In this document: positions 7,580-16,018 of the stretch, one piece after another
Numbering within the stretch: position 1 is the first letter of the stretch
How the letters are laid out: each line of letters starts with the position of its first letter
Assembly (NCBI GenBank): GCA_030612585.1
Contig: JAUWNP010000008.1
Coordinates: forward strand, 1-52,770
Direction of reading: 5' to 3'
Length of the DNA: 52,770 bases
From: Anaerolineae bacterium
GTDB lineage: Bacteria > Chloroflexota > Anaerolineae > B4-G1
Translations under genes and position numbers: made by a program
The notes under the pieces: model-generated
The model's database searches: none
The model's input: the letters and a program-made list of their open reading frames with translations, nothing else
What the model was told of the DNA's origin: nothing

Positions 7580-10500
7580 CTACTCGCTCACCGTCATCTC
7601 CAACGGCGCACGCACGGTTATGTCGGCAGGGTTGTAGTAGTCATACACGCTGGAGGGAGGCGTCTGCGCGCGCATCGGGAAGCGGGCCCGCAGCCGGTAA
7701 CTGAAGTGCAAGGGCGCTTCGGACGAGAAGTCCTCCAGGTAGATGATGATCTGCCGTCCCGTCAGTTCGTAGCGGGCGATGATTTTCTGCTCCACCAACC
7801 GGCTCAGGTCCTCGGCCAGCACGGTGAAACCAGGTGGCACCCCCAGGTCAATCAGCGCCATCTTGACCACGCCTACCTGCCTGCCCTGAGCGGAGCCGAA
7901 TGGGTCCAGTTTCACTCCCACGTCCACCGTCACCTCGTCGTTGACGGCTAGTCGGGTGCGGTCGTAGGCCAGGTCAATGGTGATAAGTTCGTCCATCATC
8001 TCCACCATCGGCACCTGGTCCCAGGGCAGATAGTAGCGGGCGGTCACCTGGTACATCAAGTTCCCACCGCCTTCCAGTTCGATCTGCACCCGGTTAGCGC
8101 CGCTGGGCGAGAAGCCGCGATCAAAGGTGATGAGATGCACCACGTCGGCGTTGGTCTCGTCAATCGTGATCTCCTGCATCTGCTCCTTGTTCAGGCCCAC
8201 GCGCAAGCGCACCGGGCCTTCGACCTGTCCCGCCTGCTCGGTAGATAGCAGCAACGCCTTGAGCGAAAGGATGGTGGCCTGGGTGGTGGACCACGTGCCC
8301 CAGGAATCCTTGCCCTGGATGAGGTAGGCCAGCGCGCCACTCACCGCGTCGGAGTGGGCGTTGCCACGCATCAGGGCGATAGCCGCCAGTGCCGTCGTCT
8401 CCAGGCTGCCGCTTTCGCCGGTCGCGCCCGTGAACGAGGCGGTCCCGGTCTGCCAGTAGACGGTGTCCCCTTCCTCTATACGCATGTCGTACAACCGGTC
8501 GAGCACAGCCCGCGTCATCGAGTCGTCGGGATCGTAGGCGGCCAGCGCGTTGGCGACCAGCGCCAGGCTGTAGGCGTCTGACCCCCCTCCGGCTCCCCCC
8601 TGCGAGGGGGGAGAGAGGGCGGACTCGCGGATGTAGGCGATGGCCTGCCCCACCTGCGGCGCGTCCTCGTAGCCAGCCTCGATCAGCGCCCAGGCGATGT
8701 AGGCGGTGGTGGGCACCTTGGAGTCTATGTGCCAGTGCTCCGAATAACCCTGGTCGGTCCACGTGCCGTCCGACGCTTGCTGCGCCAGTAGCCATTGCGC
8801 CGTCCGCTCGATGAGGGCCTCATCCACCGGGTAGACCTTGGCCATGTCGGAGAATTCCATCAGCCCGTAGGCAGTGAGGAATGGATCCGCCGGTGGCTGG
8901 CCGAAGAGGGAGAATCCGCCGCCCTGCACCTCGAAGGTCAGCAAACGCTGGTAGCCGGTTCCTACGTACTTTTCGGCCTGCATCTGCACTTCGGGGTTGG
9001 CGTTGCCGGTGGTCTGCATATAGTCCAGGATCAGAACATTCGGGTACGTCGCCGACGTGGTTTGTTCAAAGCAGCCGTGGGGCAATCTGAGTATTTTCTC
9101 TAACCCCTCGACCGCCTGAGACATCACCCCCGGGTAGATCTTGACCTCGACGTAGGGCGTCTCCGGTACAGCCTCCGCCGGAACAGTGAGTTCGATTTCC
9201 TTGCTCTCGCGCAGCCAGTCGCTCTCCGTCAGGCGAATCTCCATGCCGTCCGGCACGACGTTCACCTCGCGCCGGATGGCGTCGCTCATCTGCTCGCCCC
9301 AGGCGGTCACCTGGAAACCCTGTCGCCCGAACTCAAGGACGCGGATGGGGAAGTAGACGACCTCGATGTCATTGGCCGCGATGGGGATGGTAGATTGGTA
9401 GATTGGTAGATTGGTAGATTGGTCGGGGAGGGCGGTGTACCAATCGGCGGGTTCGAGTTCGAGGCGCACGCGCTGAGGTTCGGGCAGGTAGTTGAAGACG
9501 CCGACGGGGATGCTGATCTCGTCCCCCTGCGTCAGCGCGACGGGCAGGTCTATGTCCACGAAAAAATCCTGGAAGACGCGGATGCCACGCGTGGTAAAGC
9601 CCAGCCGCCCGTCCTGGGACGAGGCCAGCGCCGTCAGCCGCCAGGTGGTGATGCTATCGGCCATTGGGATTTCGAGAGAGACGAAGCCACTCTCGTCGGT
9701 GACGATCTCCGGCGCCCAGTAGAGGGTCTCGGGGAAGTACTGGCGCAGGCGCGGGGCCTCGGCTCTGGCCGCCTGTTCGCTCTCGGCGGCTGGCAGCGGA
9801 ACTTCTACCGCTTTCTCCACCACCGCTGTCGCCTCTATAGGGACCGGCAACCCCGCCGCGAACTCCATCTCCTCCACTACTCCGTTCCCCCTCAGTGCCT
9901 GCGGGGCCATCGCACCCATTCCGCCCCCTACAGTGAACATGAGGACAGCCGGCAGGATCACCATCGCGGGCAGCGCCGACAGTGCGCCTAATCCAGTGAC
10001 CAGCGCCCCGGCAAAGCGGCGCTCCTGCACCCAGCGGGCTTGTCCAAAGAGAAGATACGCACCGGGGATGAGCAGGTAGGCCAGGAGTCCTACGACGATC
10101 AACGCGTCGGCCGGCGCGGGTCCCCGGTCCGAAGCCTGAATCAGCAAAAAGAGGAACGCGGGCCAGGCCAGCGTCAGCAGCGTGAGGAACCTGGCTGCCG
10201 GGTCACGCTTCACCCAGGCGTAGCCGGCGAAAACCAGCATCCCCAGGCCAAAGACGACGGCCAGCGGGATGAGCACATATTCCGGGTCGTAGTAGTAGAA
10301 CATCTCACCCAGCGCTATGAACCAGCCAGCCAGGCACCCTCCGAGCAGCAAGATGACTACGGAGGCGACGGCCAGCCGCACGAGAGAACGCTTCACGACC
10401 CCTGTCCGCCGCAGGGCAACCAGCACCACCACCCACAGCAGCAACGGAACGAGAATCAAACCGGCGCTGGACGCCTGGCCGATGCGCTCAAAACCCTTTT

Positions 10501-12559
10501 GCTGCGCCAAGATGACTGCGCTCATCTTCTCCTGGCGCGAGTTGATGGGGCGGGGGGCCGCCAAAACCGGTGCTCCAGCCCAGGTGGCCTTGGCTGCCTC
10601 GTCCTGCGCCAGCCGGATTTGCTCCACGTCTTCGCTGGGAGAGATAGCAGCAGGCAGTTCAAACCCCTTGATCTGGTAGAAAGGCTCCAGCAACTCCTGC
10701 TCCAGCAGGAAGTACAGTTTGGCAAAGCCGGGGTCCTGGCGCTGCAGGGCGAAGACCGATTCATCCACAATCGCCACCCCCAGCGCCGTCTGTACCCCCT
10801 CTCCTCTCTCCTCTCCCTCTCTCTCCTCTGTTGCCTCGCTTGTCTGGAAGTCAACAGTCGCCATCTCGCCCGGCAGGTAGGTATCTTTATCCGCAGCGAC
10901 AGTGATCGCCAGATCGTTGGGCGCGTCCACCACCACCAGCCGCGTGTCGCGGACGATGGTGCCATCGAGCAGCACCTTGTAGGCGTGCAGTTCCAGCGTG
11001 CCATACAGGTCGGGACTCACGTCCACGGCGAACTCTGCCTTGCCGTCCCGCACACGGGCCGAGCGGGTGGAGAGGGTCTGCCCGGCCTTCACGATGTCCA
11101 GGTAGACGTCGCCGGAAACGACCGGCGTGAAGGCGACCAGACCCATCGTCTCGCCGACGACGTAGGCGGCCCGGTCGGCGCGTAGTAGGACACTGTCGCT
11201 CCCGTACTCGGCCTGGAAGTCCACCTGCCGTCTGGCCGATAGCCCCGTCTCATCCTGAGCAACGATATCGAGGACGTGATAGTCTCCCGGCTGCGGCGTG
11301 AAGGTGAATTCGGTCAGGCCGAACTCGCCGCTGGTGAGTTCGGCCGGCTCCCCGCCGTCCACGCTGATTTGCAACCGAGCCGGCGCGGGGCGACCGTCGG
11401 GGTAGGAGGTGAGGACGTAAACGATGTTCTCGACGCCCGGCTTGAGCACGCCGCTCTCGGCCACCGCCTCAATGACCAGCGGCTGGGCAGCGATGGGCAA
11501 CACGGTGCTCGCCTGCTCGGGGTGGTCGGTCTGGTCCACGACGGTGACCTCCAGGACAAACTGGGCCTGCCCCGATTCCAACCCCGACCCGGCGAAGTAT
11601 TCGGGCAGGTCGAAGCCGAACTCGTAGGTGCCGTTCTCGTCTGTCCGGCCGCTTATGTCCACCACCACCGTGCGCTCCACGTCCCACACGCAGCCAGTGA
11701 CACGCACCTCTCCCTGCGCCACGGGCTTGCCGAAGAAGTAGTCGGCCTGCACCACACCCTCCACCCGCTGGCCGGGGAGGTAGAAGGAGCGATCGGTGGA
11801 CACATTCACACCGAACTTGGGTAGGACGTAGGGCCGCACCTCCACCGTCTTCTCGGAGCGAGTGTCGCCGATGGAGACACTGAGTTTATAGTTCCCCTGG
11901 TTGACCAGGTCGGCCAGGGTGAAGTCAGAGGCGGCGACGCCGAAGTCGGAGGCGATGACGGACTGGCGGAAGACTTTGTTGCCTTTGGGGTCTTCCACCA
12001 GGAAGTCAACGGTCGCGCCCCGGGCGGGGGTCAGGTCAAAGGTGCTGAGGGCCAGCGCGCGCATGTGGATGATCTGACCAGGCTGGTAGAGTGGCTTGTC
12101 GCTGGTCAGGAGCAGCCGATACTCACGCTGGATGGCCACCGGCTGTTCCACCCGGTCTCGCCCCACCGCCGACTCGGTCTCGACGATGAGTAACGCCTCG
12201 GCGGGCGCGTCGGCCGGCACGTGGAAGCGGACCGGCAGGCTGCCGGTCTCGTCGGTCTGCCCCTCGAAGAGGGGGATGGCACGGCCAGTGACGGGCTTCA
12301 GGCTGACCTTGACATGAGCATCGGCGATGGGCCGGCCAGCACCGAAGTCCTGCACCACTACGCGCACCGAAGCGTCGCTATCGGGGGCGAAGCGGGTCTG
12401 TCCCAACACAATCGTCTGCTGCTCGTCCACACGCTCTGGCAGGGTGGTGACCCACTGCAGCGCCACAAATCCGGCGACGACGGCCAGGACGATCAACAGG
12501 TACAGCGCGGTGGCGAGCCAGGGTTTGCCTGTACTGACGCGGGCAAGATGAGTGTTCAT
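7580..12559 (-). CDS. Alpha-2-macroglobulin family protein with central membrane region
   Basis: Large surface-anchored protease trap of the bacterial alpha-2-macroglobulin family, 1659 aa. Seen in order: an N-terminal membrane anchor (about residues 16-36); macroglobulin-type beta domains with repeated YLPGQ/YQPGQ motifs; an insert of about six hydrophobic helices (about residues 690-880, for example LILVPLLLWVVVLVALRR and AFLFLLIQASDRG); the A2M domain (PETLYWAPEIVTDESGFV, about 938); and the thioester domain with HGC1163-F-E-Q1166, so the reactive Cys-Gln thioester is intact. The helices lie where the bait region normally sits, which is unusual. Several short repeats are translated inside the protein (8582-8620, 9389-9424, 10799-10833, 7878-7906). 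The ATG at 12559 has GGGAGG upstream. No pbpC gene is adjacent. The family call is sure; the role of the membrane insert is unknown. Confidence 0.93.
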   Translation of the reverse strand: MNTHLARVSTGKPWLATALYLLIVLAVVAGFVALQWVTTLPERVDEQQTIVLGQTRFAPDSDASVRVVVQDFGAGRPIADAHVKVSLKPVTGRAIPLFEGQTDETGSLPVRFHVPADAPAEALLIVETESAVGRDRVEQPVAIQREYRLLLTSDKPLYQPGQIIHMRALALSTFDLTPARGATVDFLVEDPKGNKVFRQSVIASDFGVAASDFTLADLVNQGNYKLSVSIGDTRSEKTVEVRPYVLPKFGVNVSTDRSFYLPGQRVEGVVQADYFFGKPVAQGEVRVTGCVWDVERTVVVDISGRTDENGTYEFGFDLPEYFAGSGLESGQAQFVLEVTVVDQTDHPEQASTVLPIAAQPLVIEAVAESGVLKPGVENIVYVLTSYPDGRPAPARLQISVDGGEPAELTSGEFGLTEFTFTPQPGDYHVLDIVAQDETGLSARRQVDFQAEYGSDSVLLRADRAAYVVGETMGLVAFTPVVSGDVYLDIVKAGQTLSTRSARVRDGKAEFAVDVSPDLYGTLELHAYKVLLDGTIVRDTRLVVVDAPNDLAITVAADKDTYLPGEMATVDFQTSEATEEREGEERGEGVQTALGVAIVDESVFALQRQDPGFAKLYFLLEQELLEPFYQIKGFELPAAISPSEDVEQIRLAQDEAAKATWAGAPVLAAPRPINSRQEKMSAVILAQQKGFERIGQASSAGLILVPLLLWVVVLVALRRTGVVKRSLVRLAVASVVILLLGGCLAGWFIALGEMFYYYDPEYVLIPLAVVFGLGMLVFAGYAWVKRDPAARFLTLLTLAWPAFLFLLIQASDRGPAPADALIVVGLLAYLLIPGAYLLFGQARWVQERRFAGALVTGLGALSALPAMVILPAVLMFTVGGGMGAMAPQALRGNGVVEEMEFAAGLPVPIEATAVVEKAVEVPLPAAESEQAARAEAPRLRQYFPETLYWAPEIVTDESGFVSLEIPMADSITTWRLTALASSQDGRLGFTTRGIRVFQDFFVDIDLPVALTQGDEISIPVGVFNYLPEPQRVRLELEPADWYTALPDQSTNLPIYQSTIPIAANDIEVVYFPIRVLEFGRQGFQVTAWGEQMSDAIRREVNVVPDGMEIRLTESDWLRESKEIELTVPAEAVPETPYVEVKIYPGVMSQAVEGLEKILRLPHGCFEQTTSATYPNVLILDYMQTTGNANPEVQMQAEKYVGTGYQRLLTFEVQGGGFSLFGQPPADPFLTAYGLMEFSDMAKVYPVDEALIERTAQWLLAQQASDGTWTDQGYSEHWHIDSKVPTTAYIAWALIEAGYEDAPQVGQAIAYIRESALSPPSQGGAGGGSDAYSLALVANALAAYDPDDSMTRAVLDRLYDMRIEEGDTVYWQTGTASFTGATGESGSLETTALAAIALMRGNAHSDAVSGALAYLIQGKDSWGTWSTTQATILSLKALLLSTEQAGQVEGPVRLRVGLNKEQMQEITIDETNADVVHLITFDRGFSPSGANRVQIELEGGGNLMYQVTARYYLPWDQVPMVEMMDELITIDLAYDRTRLAVNDEVTVDVGVKLDPFGSAQGRQVGVVKMALIDLGVPPGFTVLAEDLSRLVEQKIIARYELTGRQIIIYLEDFSSEAPLHFSYRLRARFPMRAQTPPSSVYDYYNPADITVRAPLEMTVSE
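8582..8620. repeat. Palindromic element translated inside the alpha-2-macroglobulin gene
   Basis: CTCCCCCCT-GCG-AGGGGGGAG (8593-8613) is a perfect 9-bp stem. On the coding strand it is translated as SPPSQGGAGGG, a glycine-rich loop between helices of the thioester domain. It looks like a dispersed palindromic element inserted in frame. Confidence 0.6.
9389..9424. repeat. Short tandem repeat, unit TAGATTGG x4, inside the alpha-2-macroglobulin gene
   Basis: Four 8-bp units (9391-9422), translated on the minus strand as DQSTNLPIYQSTIP. A weaker copy of the same motif precedes minC at 1432-1447. Being 8 bp, gain or loss of one unit would break the frame. Confidence 0.8.
10799..10833. repeat. Polypyrimidine tract inside the alpha-2-macroglobulin gene
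   Basis: A CTCTCC-rich run of about 35 bp, translated on the minus strand as an acidic REGEERGEG loop between two beta domains. It probably belongs to the same class of low-complexity insertions as the other tracts. Confidence 0.6.
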
Positions 12560-12720
12560 AACACATTCCTCCCTAACATAGTGATTGGTAGAAGCGACTG
12601 AAGTCGCTACTACGAACCTACGACAGGATGCGGCTTACTCTGCTCTAAAGACGCCACACACCGGGCAAAAGTTCCCCAGACGATACAGTGGAGTCCCGAA
12701 CTTGTTCGGGCTCGTCGAGG
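12560..12720. other. Gap with palindromes and a possible zinc-ribbon remnant
   Basis: The 160-bp gap upstream of the alpha-2-macroglobulin gene holds the palindrome GCGACT-GA-AGTCGC (12593-12606) and an inverted repeat CCCGAACTTGTTCGGG near 12695-12710. One minus-strand frame ends TPLYRLGNFCPVCGVFRAE before a stop and would place two cysteines as in a zinc ribbon, but it has no start codon. I see no intact gene. Confidence 0.45.
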
Positions 12721-13671
12721 TCAGCGTCCCCTCAAATGCGCATCCAAAAAGCCCACCACCCGCCACTCAAATTCCGCCGGGTCCGTAGCCAGCAGCCCCC
12801 CGTGTCCAGCGTTGGGGATCAAGTACAACTCTTTCGGTTCCCGCGCGGCCTCGTACAGGCGCAGGCTATTGCTCACGTCAATGACAGGATCTCGCTCGCC
12901 GTGGATGAATAAAAGCGCGCGCGGCGCGATCTGGGCCACGTCGTCCACCGGGCGCACCTGGCGGATACGCAAACCAGCCTCGCGCTCGCCAAACCAGGTC
13001 ACCAATGGCGCAAAGGGAAAGGGAGCAAGACCCGTGAGGGCACGCACCCCCTCGTTGATATTCTCCTCCAGGCTGGAGAAGGCGCTCTGGGCCACTACAA
13101 CACGAACCTGCGGTATGCGCGCCGCCGCCCGGATGACCACCGCGCCTCCCATCGAACAGCCCACCAGGCCGATGCGCTCCGGGTTCACCTCAGGACGGGC
13201 CAGCAGATAGGCAACTGCGCCACGCACGTCCTCCACCTCGGCGTACCCCAACGTGGTGACTGTGCCCTGGCTCTGGCCGTGATTGCGCAGGTCGAGCAAC
13301 AACGCGCCGTAGCCGTGCCGGGCCAGCATCACGGCCTCGTCCAGGAGTCCCTCACGATTGCCGCCCAGCCCGTGGACAAAGACCAGCACAGCCCCATCGC
13401 TTTGTGGGTCGGGCGGGATAAACCAGCCAGCCAGTTGCAGATTGTCCGGCGAAGAGAAGCGCACCTCTTCCCAGCGGTTCACCCCCCGATCTGCCGGCGT
13501 ACACGCTGGCTGGGTGCGTCCCGGATGCACCAGGATCATCGCCCGCGTGTGGGCCAGCCACACTCCCCCGGCCACGATACCCAGCAGCATCGTGAGTATG
13601 GTGAATAGGAGAAGATTGCGCGAGTAGTGCTCGCCTGTGCTGCGTCTCATAGCGCCTATCATCATCTTCAT
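12721..13671 (-). CDS. Alpha/beta hydrolase, membrane-anchored
   Basis: A 316-aa serine hydrolase of the alpha/beta fold. An N-terminal hydrophobic helix (about residues 20-42) anchors or exports it. The nucleophile elbow GCSMGG, the HGLGGN oxyanion segment, the acid in HGERDPVIDV and the catalytic histidine in NAGHGG are all present, so it should be active. The closest general match is the BAAT/DUF1749-type or FrsA-like esterase group; the substrate cannot be told. Several start codons are possible within the first eight residues (ATG at 13671, 13665, 13662 and 13650). It shares its upstream gap with divergent tex. Confidence 0.87.
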   Translation of the reverse strand: MKMMIGAMRRSTGEHYSRNLLLFTILTMLLGIVAGGVWLAHTRAMILVHPGRTQPACTPADRGVNRWEEVRFSSPDNLQLAGWFIPPDPQSDGAVLVFVHGLGGNREGLLDEAVMLARHGYGALLLDLRNHGQSQGTVTTLGYAEVEDVRGAVAYLLARPEVNPERIGLVGCSMGGAVVIRAAARIPQVRVVVAQSAFSSLEENINEGVRALTGLAPFPFAPLVTWFGEREAGLRIRQVRPVDDVAQIAPRALLFIHGERDPVIDVSNSLRLYEAAREPKELYLIPNAGHGGLLATDPAEFEWRVVGFLDAHLRGR

Positions 13672-13737
13672 TTTACACCACTTTCCACTGCCTGGCTAAT
13701 GATGGGAGCAGGTTACGCCTTACGCTCCACCTTTCGG

Positions 13738-13766
13738 TTGCACTTTTGCGCCCGGTGTGATACACT
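13738..13766 (+). promoter_or_regulatory. Promoter of tex
   Basis: TTGCAC, a 17-nt spacer and TACACT with an upstream TGA make an extended sigma-70-type promoter. Transcription would begin near 13773, about 60 nt before the tex ATG. Confidence 0.7.
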
Positions 13767-13831
13767 CTACACGATACAAATCATCCTCCGGCATCATCCT
13801 TGCCATAGCGCGAAAGAAGGAGACTGCACAA

Positions 13832-16018
13832 ATGTTATCAATTGACCCTCTGAACTACGCCCAGCGCATAACCACCCAACTGAACCTGCGCCCTGAACAG
13901 GTGACGGCCACGATTGAACTGTTCGACGCGGGCAACACCCTGCCCTTTGTCGCCCGCTACCGCAAGGAGATGACCGGCGGGCTGGACGAGGAGCAACTGC
14001 GCCAACTGAGCACGTTGCTGGCCAGATTACGGGCGCTGGATAAACGGCGCCAGACTATCGTCGCCTCCATCGAAGCGCAGGGCAAACTCACCCCCGAACT
14101 GCACCAGGAGTTGCTGACCGCCGACACGCGCACAACGCTGGAGGACCTATACCAGCCGTACAAACCCAAACGTCGCACCCGCGCTAGCGTCGCCCGGGAA
14201 AAGGGGCTGCAGGGGTTGGCAGATCTCATCCTGCGCCAGGTCCGCACGAGACAGACCGTGGCCCAAATCGGAGCGCCCTTCCTCACACCCGACGTGCCGA
14301 CCGTGGAAGAAGCGCTGGCCGGGGCGCGTGACATCGTCGCCGAGACCATCAGCGACCATCCCGAAGTCCGGCGGATTACCCGAGAAAAGGCGATCCAGTG
14401 GGGTATGCTGCGCTCCGAAAAGACCGAGAAGGGCGAAGATCCACGCGGCGTCTACCAACTCTATTACGACTTCGAGTACCGGGTCAACCGGCTGCGTCCC
14501 CACCAGGTGCTGGCGATCAATCGCGGTGAAGCCGAGAAGGTGCTGCGGGTGCACGTTGACATTCTTGAGCGCGACTGGCGGGCGGCTATCGGTTCGACCT
14601 TCCGCCCCGACCGGGACTCCCCCCTGGCCGGTCAACTCGCGTTGGCTGCGGATGACGGTGCCCAACGGCTCCTGCTCCCGGCTATCGAACGCGACGTGCG
14701 CCGCACCCTGACCGAGCAAGCCGAAGCCCACGCCATCTCCGTCTTTGCCGCCAACCTGCGCGCACTGCTTAACCAACCGGTGCTGGCCGGACACACCGTG
14801 ATGGGGCTTGATCCCGGCTTTCGCACCGGCTGCAAAGTCGCGGTCGTGGATCCCACCGGCAAAGTGCTGGACACAGCCACGATTTACCCGCACGAACCAC
14901 AGAAACGATGGGAGGCCACCCTGCACACCCTCGCGGCGCTCATCACCCAGCACCACGTCACGCTGATAGCCATTGGCAATGGCACGGCCTCACGCGAGAC
15001 CGAGAAACTCGTCGCCGAACTGATTCGCGCTTTGGGGCAGGCACAAGACCTGCCCCTACGGTATCTCATCGTCAGTGAGGCCGGGGCCAGCGTGTACAGC
15101 GCCAGCCCACTGGCCCGCGCGGAACTGCCCGATATGGACGTGAGTATACGCGGTGCGGTCTCCATCGCCCGACGCGTGCAGGACCCACTGGCCGAACTGG
15201 TGAAGATAAATCCGCAGTCCATCGGCGTTGGCATGTACCAGCACGACGTAAACCAGGCTCAACTTGCCGCAGCGTTGACCAGCGCGGTGGAGAGCGTGGT
15301 GAACAGTGTGGGCGTGGACGTGAACTCCGCGTCACCGGCGCTCTTGACACACGTTGCCGGCATCGGCCCCAAACTGGCGGCGCGCATCGTGGCCCACCGC
15401 GATACAAACGGCCCGTTCCCGAACCGGATGGCGCTCAAAAGCGTGCCCGGCCTCGGATCAAAGACCTTTGAGCAAGCAGCGGGGTTTTTGCGCGTCCGCG
15501 GCGGCGACAACCCGCTGGACGGTAGCGCTATCCACCCGGAGAGTTACCCCATCGCCGAAGCCGTGCTGAAACACGCCGGGTTGATCCCACAGACAGAGCC
15601 CGCCGAGCAGGAGGCCGGGCTGGCCGAATTGCAGACACAGCAACCCTTGAGCGTGCTGGCCGCCGAACTGGGCACAGGTGTTCCCACGCTAATCGATATC
15701 CTCGAACAGTTAGTCCGCCCCGGTCGTGACCCGCGTGAAGACCTGCCCGCTCCCATCCTGCGCAGCGACGTGCTGGCAATGGACGACTTGCAGCCAGGCC
15801 TGCGACTGAAAGGCACGGTGCGGAACGTAGTGGACTTTGGCGCGTTCGTGGATGTTGGCGTCAAGCACGATGGCCTGTTGCACCGCAGCAAGATGCCTGC
15901 TGGCACGCGGTTGAAGGTGGGTGACGTGATTGAGGTGGAGATACTACGGGTGGAACCCGAGCGCGGCCGCATCGCGTTGGGATGGCCGGGCAGCGAATCT
16001 CACCGCCCCACCCCATAG
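13832..16018 (+). CDS. tex: Tex family S1 RNA-binding transcription accessory protein
   Basis: Nucleic-acid-binding protein of the Tex/Spt6 family, 728 aa. The N-terminal helix-turn-helix region (LPFVARYRKEMTGGLDEEQL), the YqgF/RuvC-like domain (GLDPGFRTGCKVAVVD), the helix-hairpin-helix region (HVAGIGPKLAARIVAHR and KSVPGLGSKTFEQAAGFLRV) and a C-terminal S1 domain (LKGTVRNVVDFGAFVDVGVK) follow in the usual order. I chose the ATG at 13832, which has AAGGAG at the right distance; an upstream GTG lies in the promoter. The last 19 bp overlap the convergent glycosyltransferase gene. Confidence 0.97.
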   Translation: MLSIDPLNYAQRITTQLNLRPEQVTATIELFDAGNTLPFVARYRKEMTGGLDEEQLRQLSTLLARLRALDKRRQTIVASIEAQGKLTPELHQELLTADTRTTLEDLYQPYKPKRRTRASVAREKGLQGLADLILRQVRTRQTVAQIGAPFLTPDVPTVEEALAGARDIVAETISDHPEVRRITREKAIQWGMLRSEKTEKGEDPRGVYQLYYDFEYRVNRLRPHQVLAINRGEAEKVLRVHVDILERDWRAAIGSTFRPDRDSPLAGQLALAADDGAQRLLLPAIERDVRRTLTEQAEAHAISVFAANLRALLNQPVLAGHTVMGLDPGFRTGCKVAVVDPTGKVLDTATIYPHEPQKRWEATLHTLAALITQHHVTLIAIGNGTASRETEKLVAELIRALGQAQDLPLRYLIVSEAGASVYSASPLARAELPDMDVSIRGAVSIARRVQDPLAELVKINPQSIGVGMYQHDVNQAQLAAALTSAVESVVNSVGVDVNSASPALLTHVAGIGPKLAARIVAHRDTNGPFPNRMALKSVPGLGSKTFEQAAGFLRVRGGDNPLDGSAIHPESYPIAEAVLKHAGLIPQTEPAEQEAGLAELQTQQPLSVLAAELGTGVPTLIDILEQLVRPGRDPREDLPAPILRSDVLAMDDLQPGLRLKGTVRNVVDFGAFVDVGVKHDGLLHRSKMPAGTRLKVGDVIEVEILRVEPERGRIALGWPGSESHRPTP

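Noticed and set aside
12630..12720. Short frame ending in a zinc-ribbon-like FCPVCGVFRAE
   Set aside because: No start codon in frame and it overlaps the end of the hydrolase gene; recorded only as a possible remnant in the gap entry.
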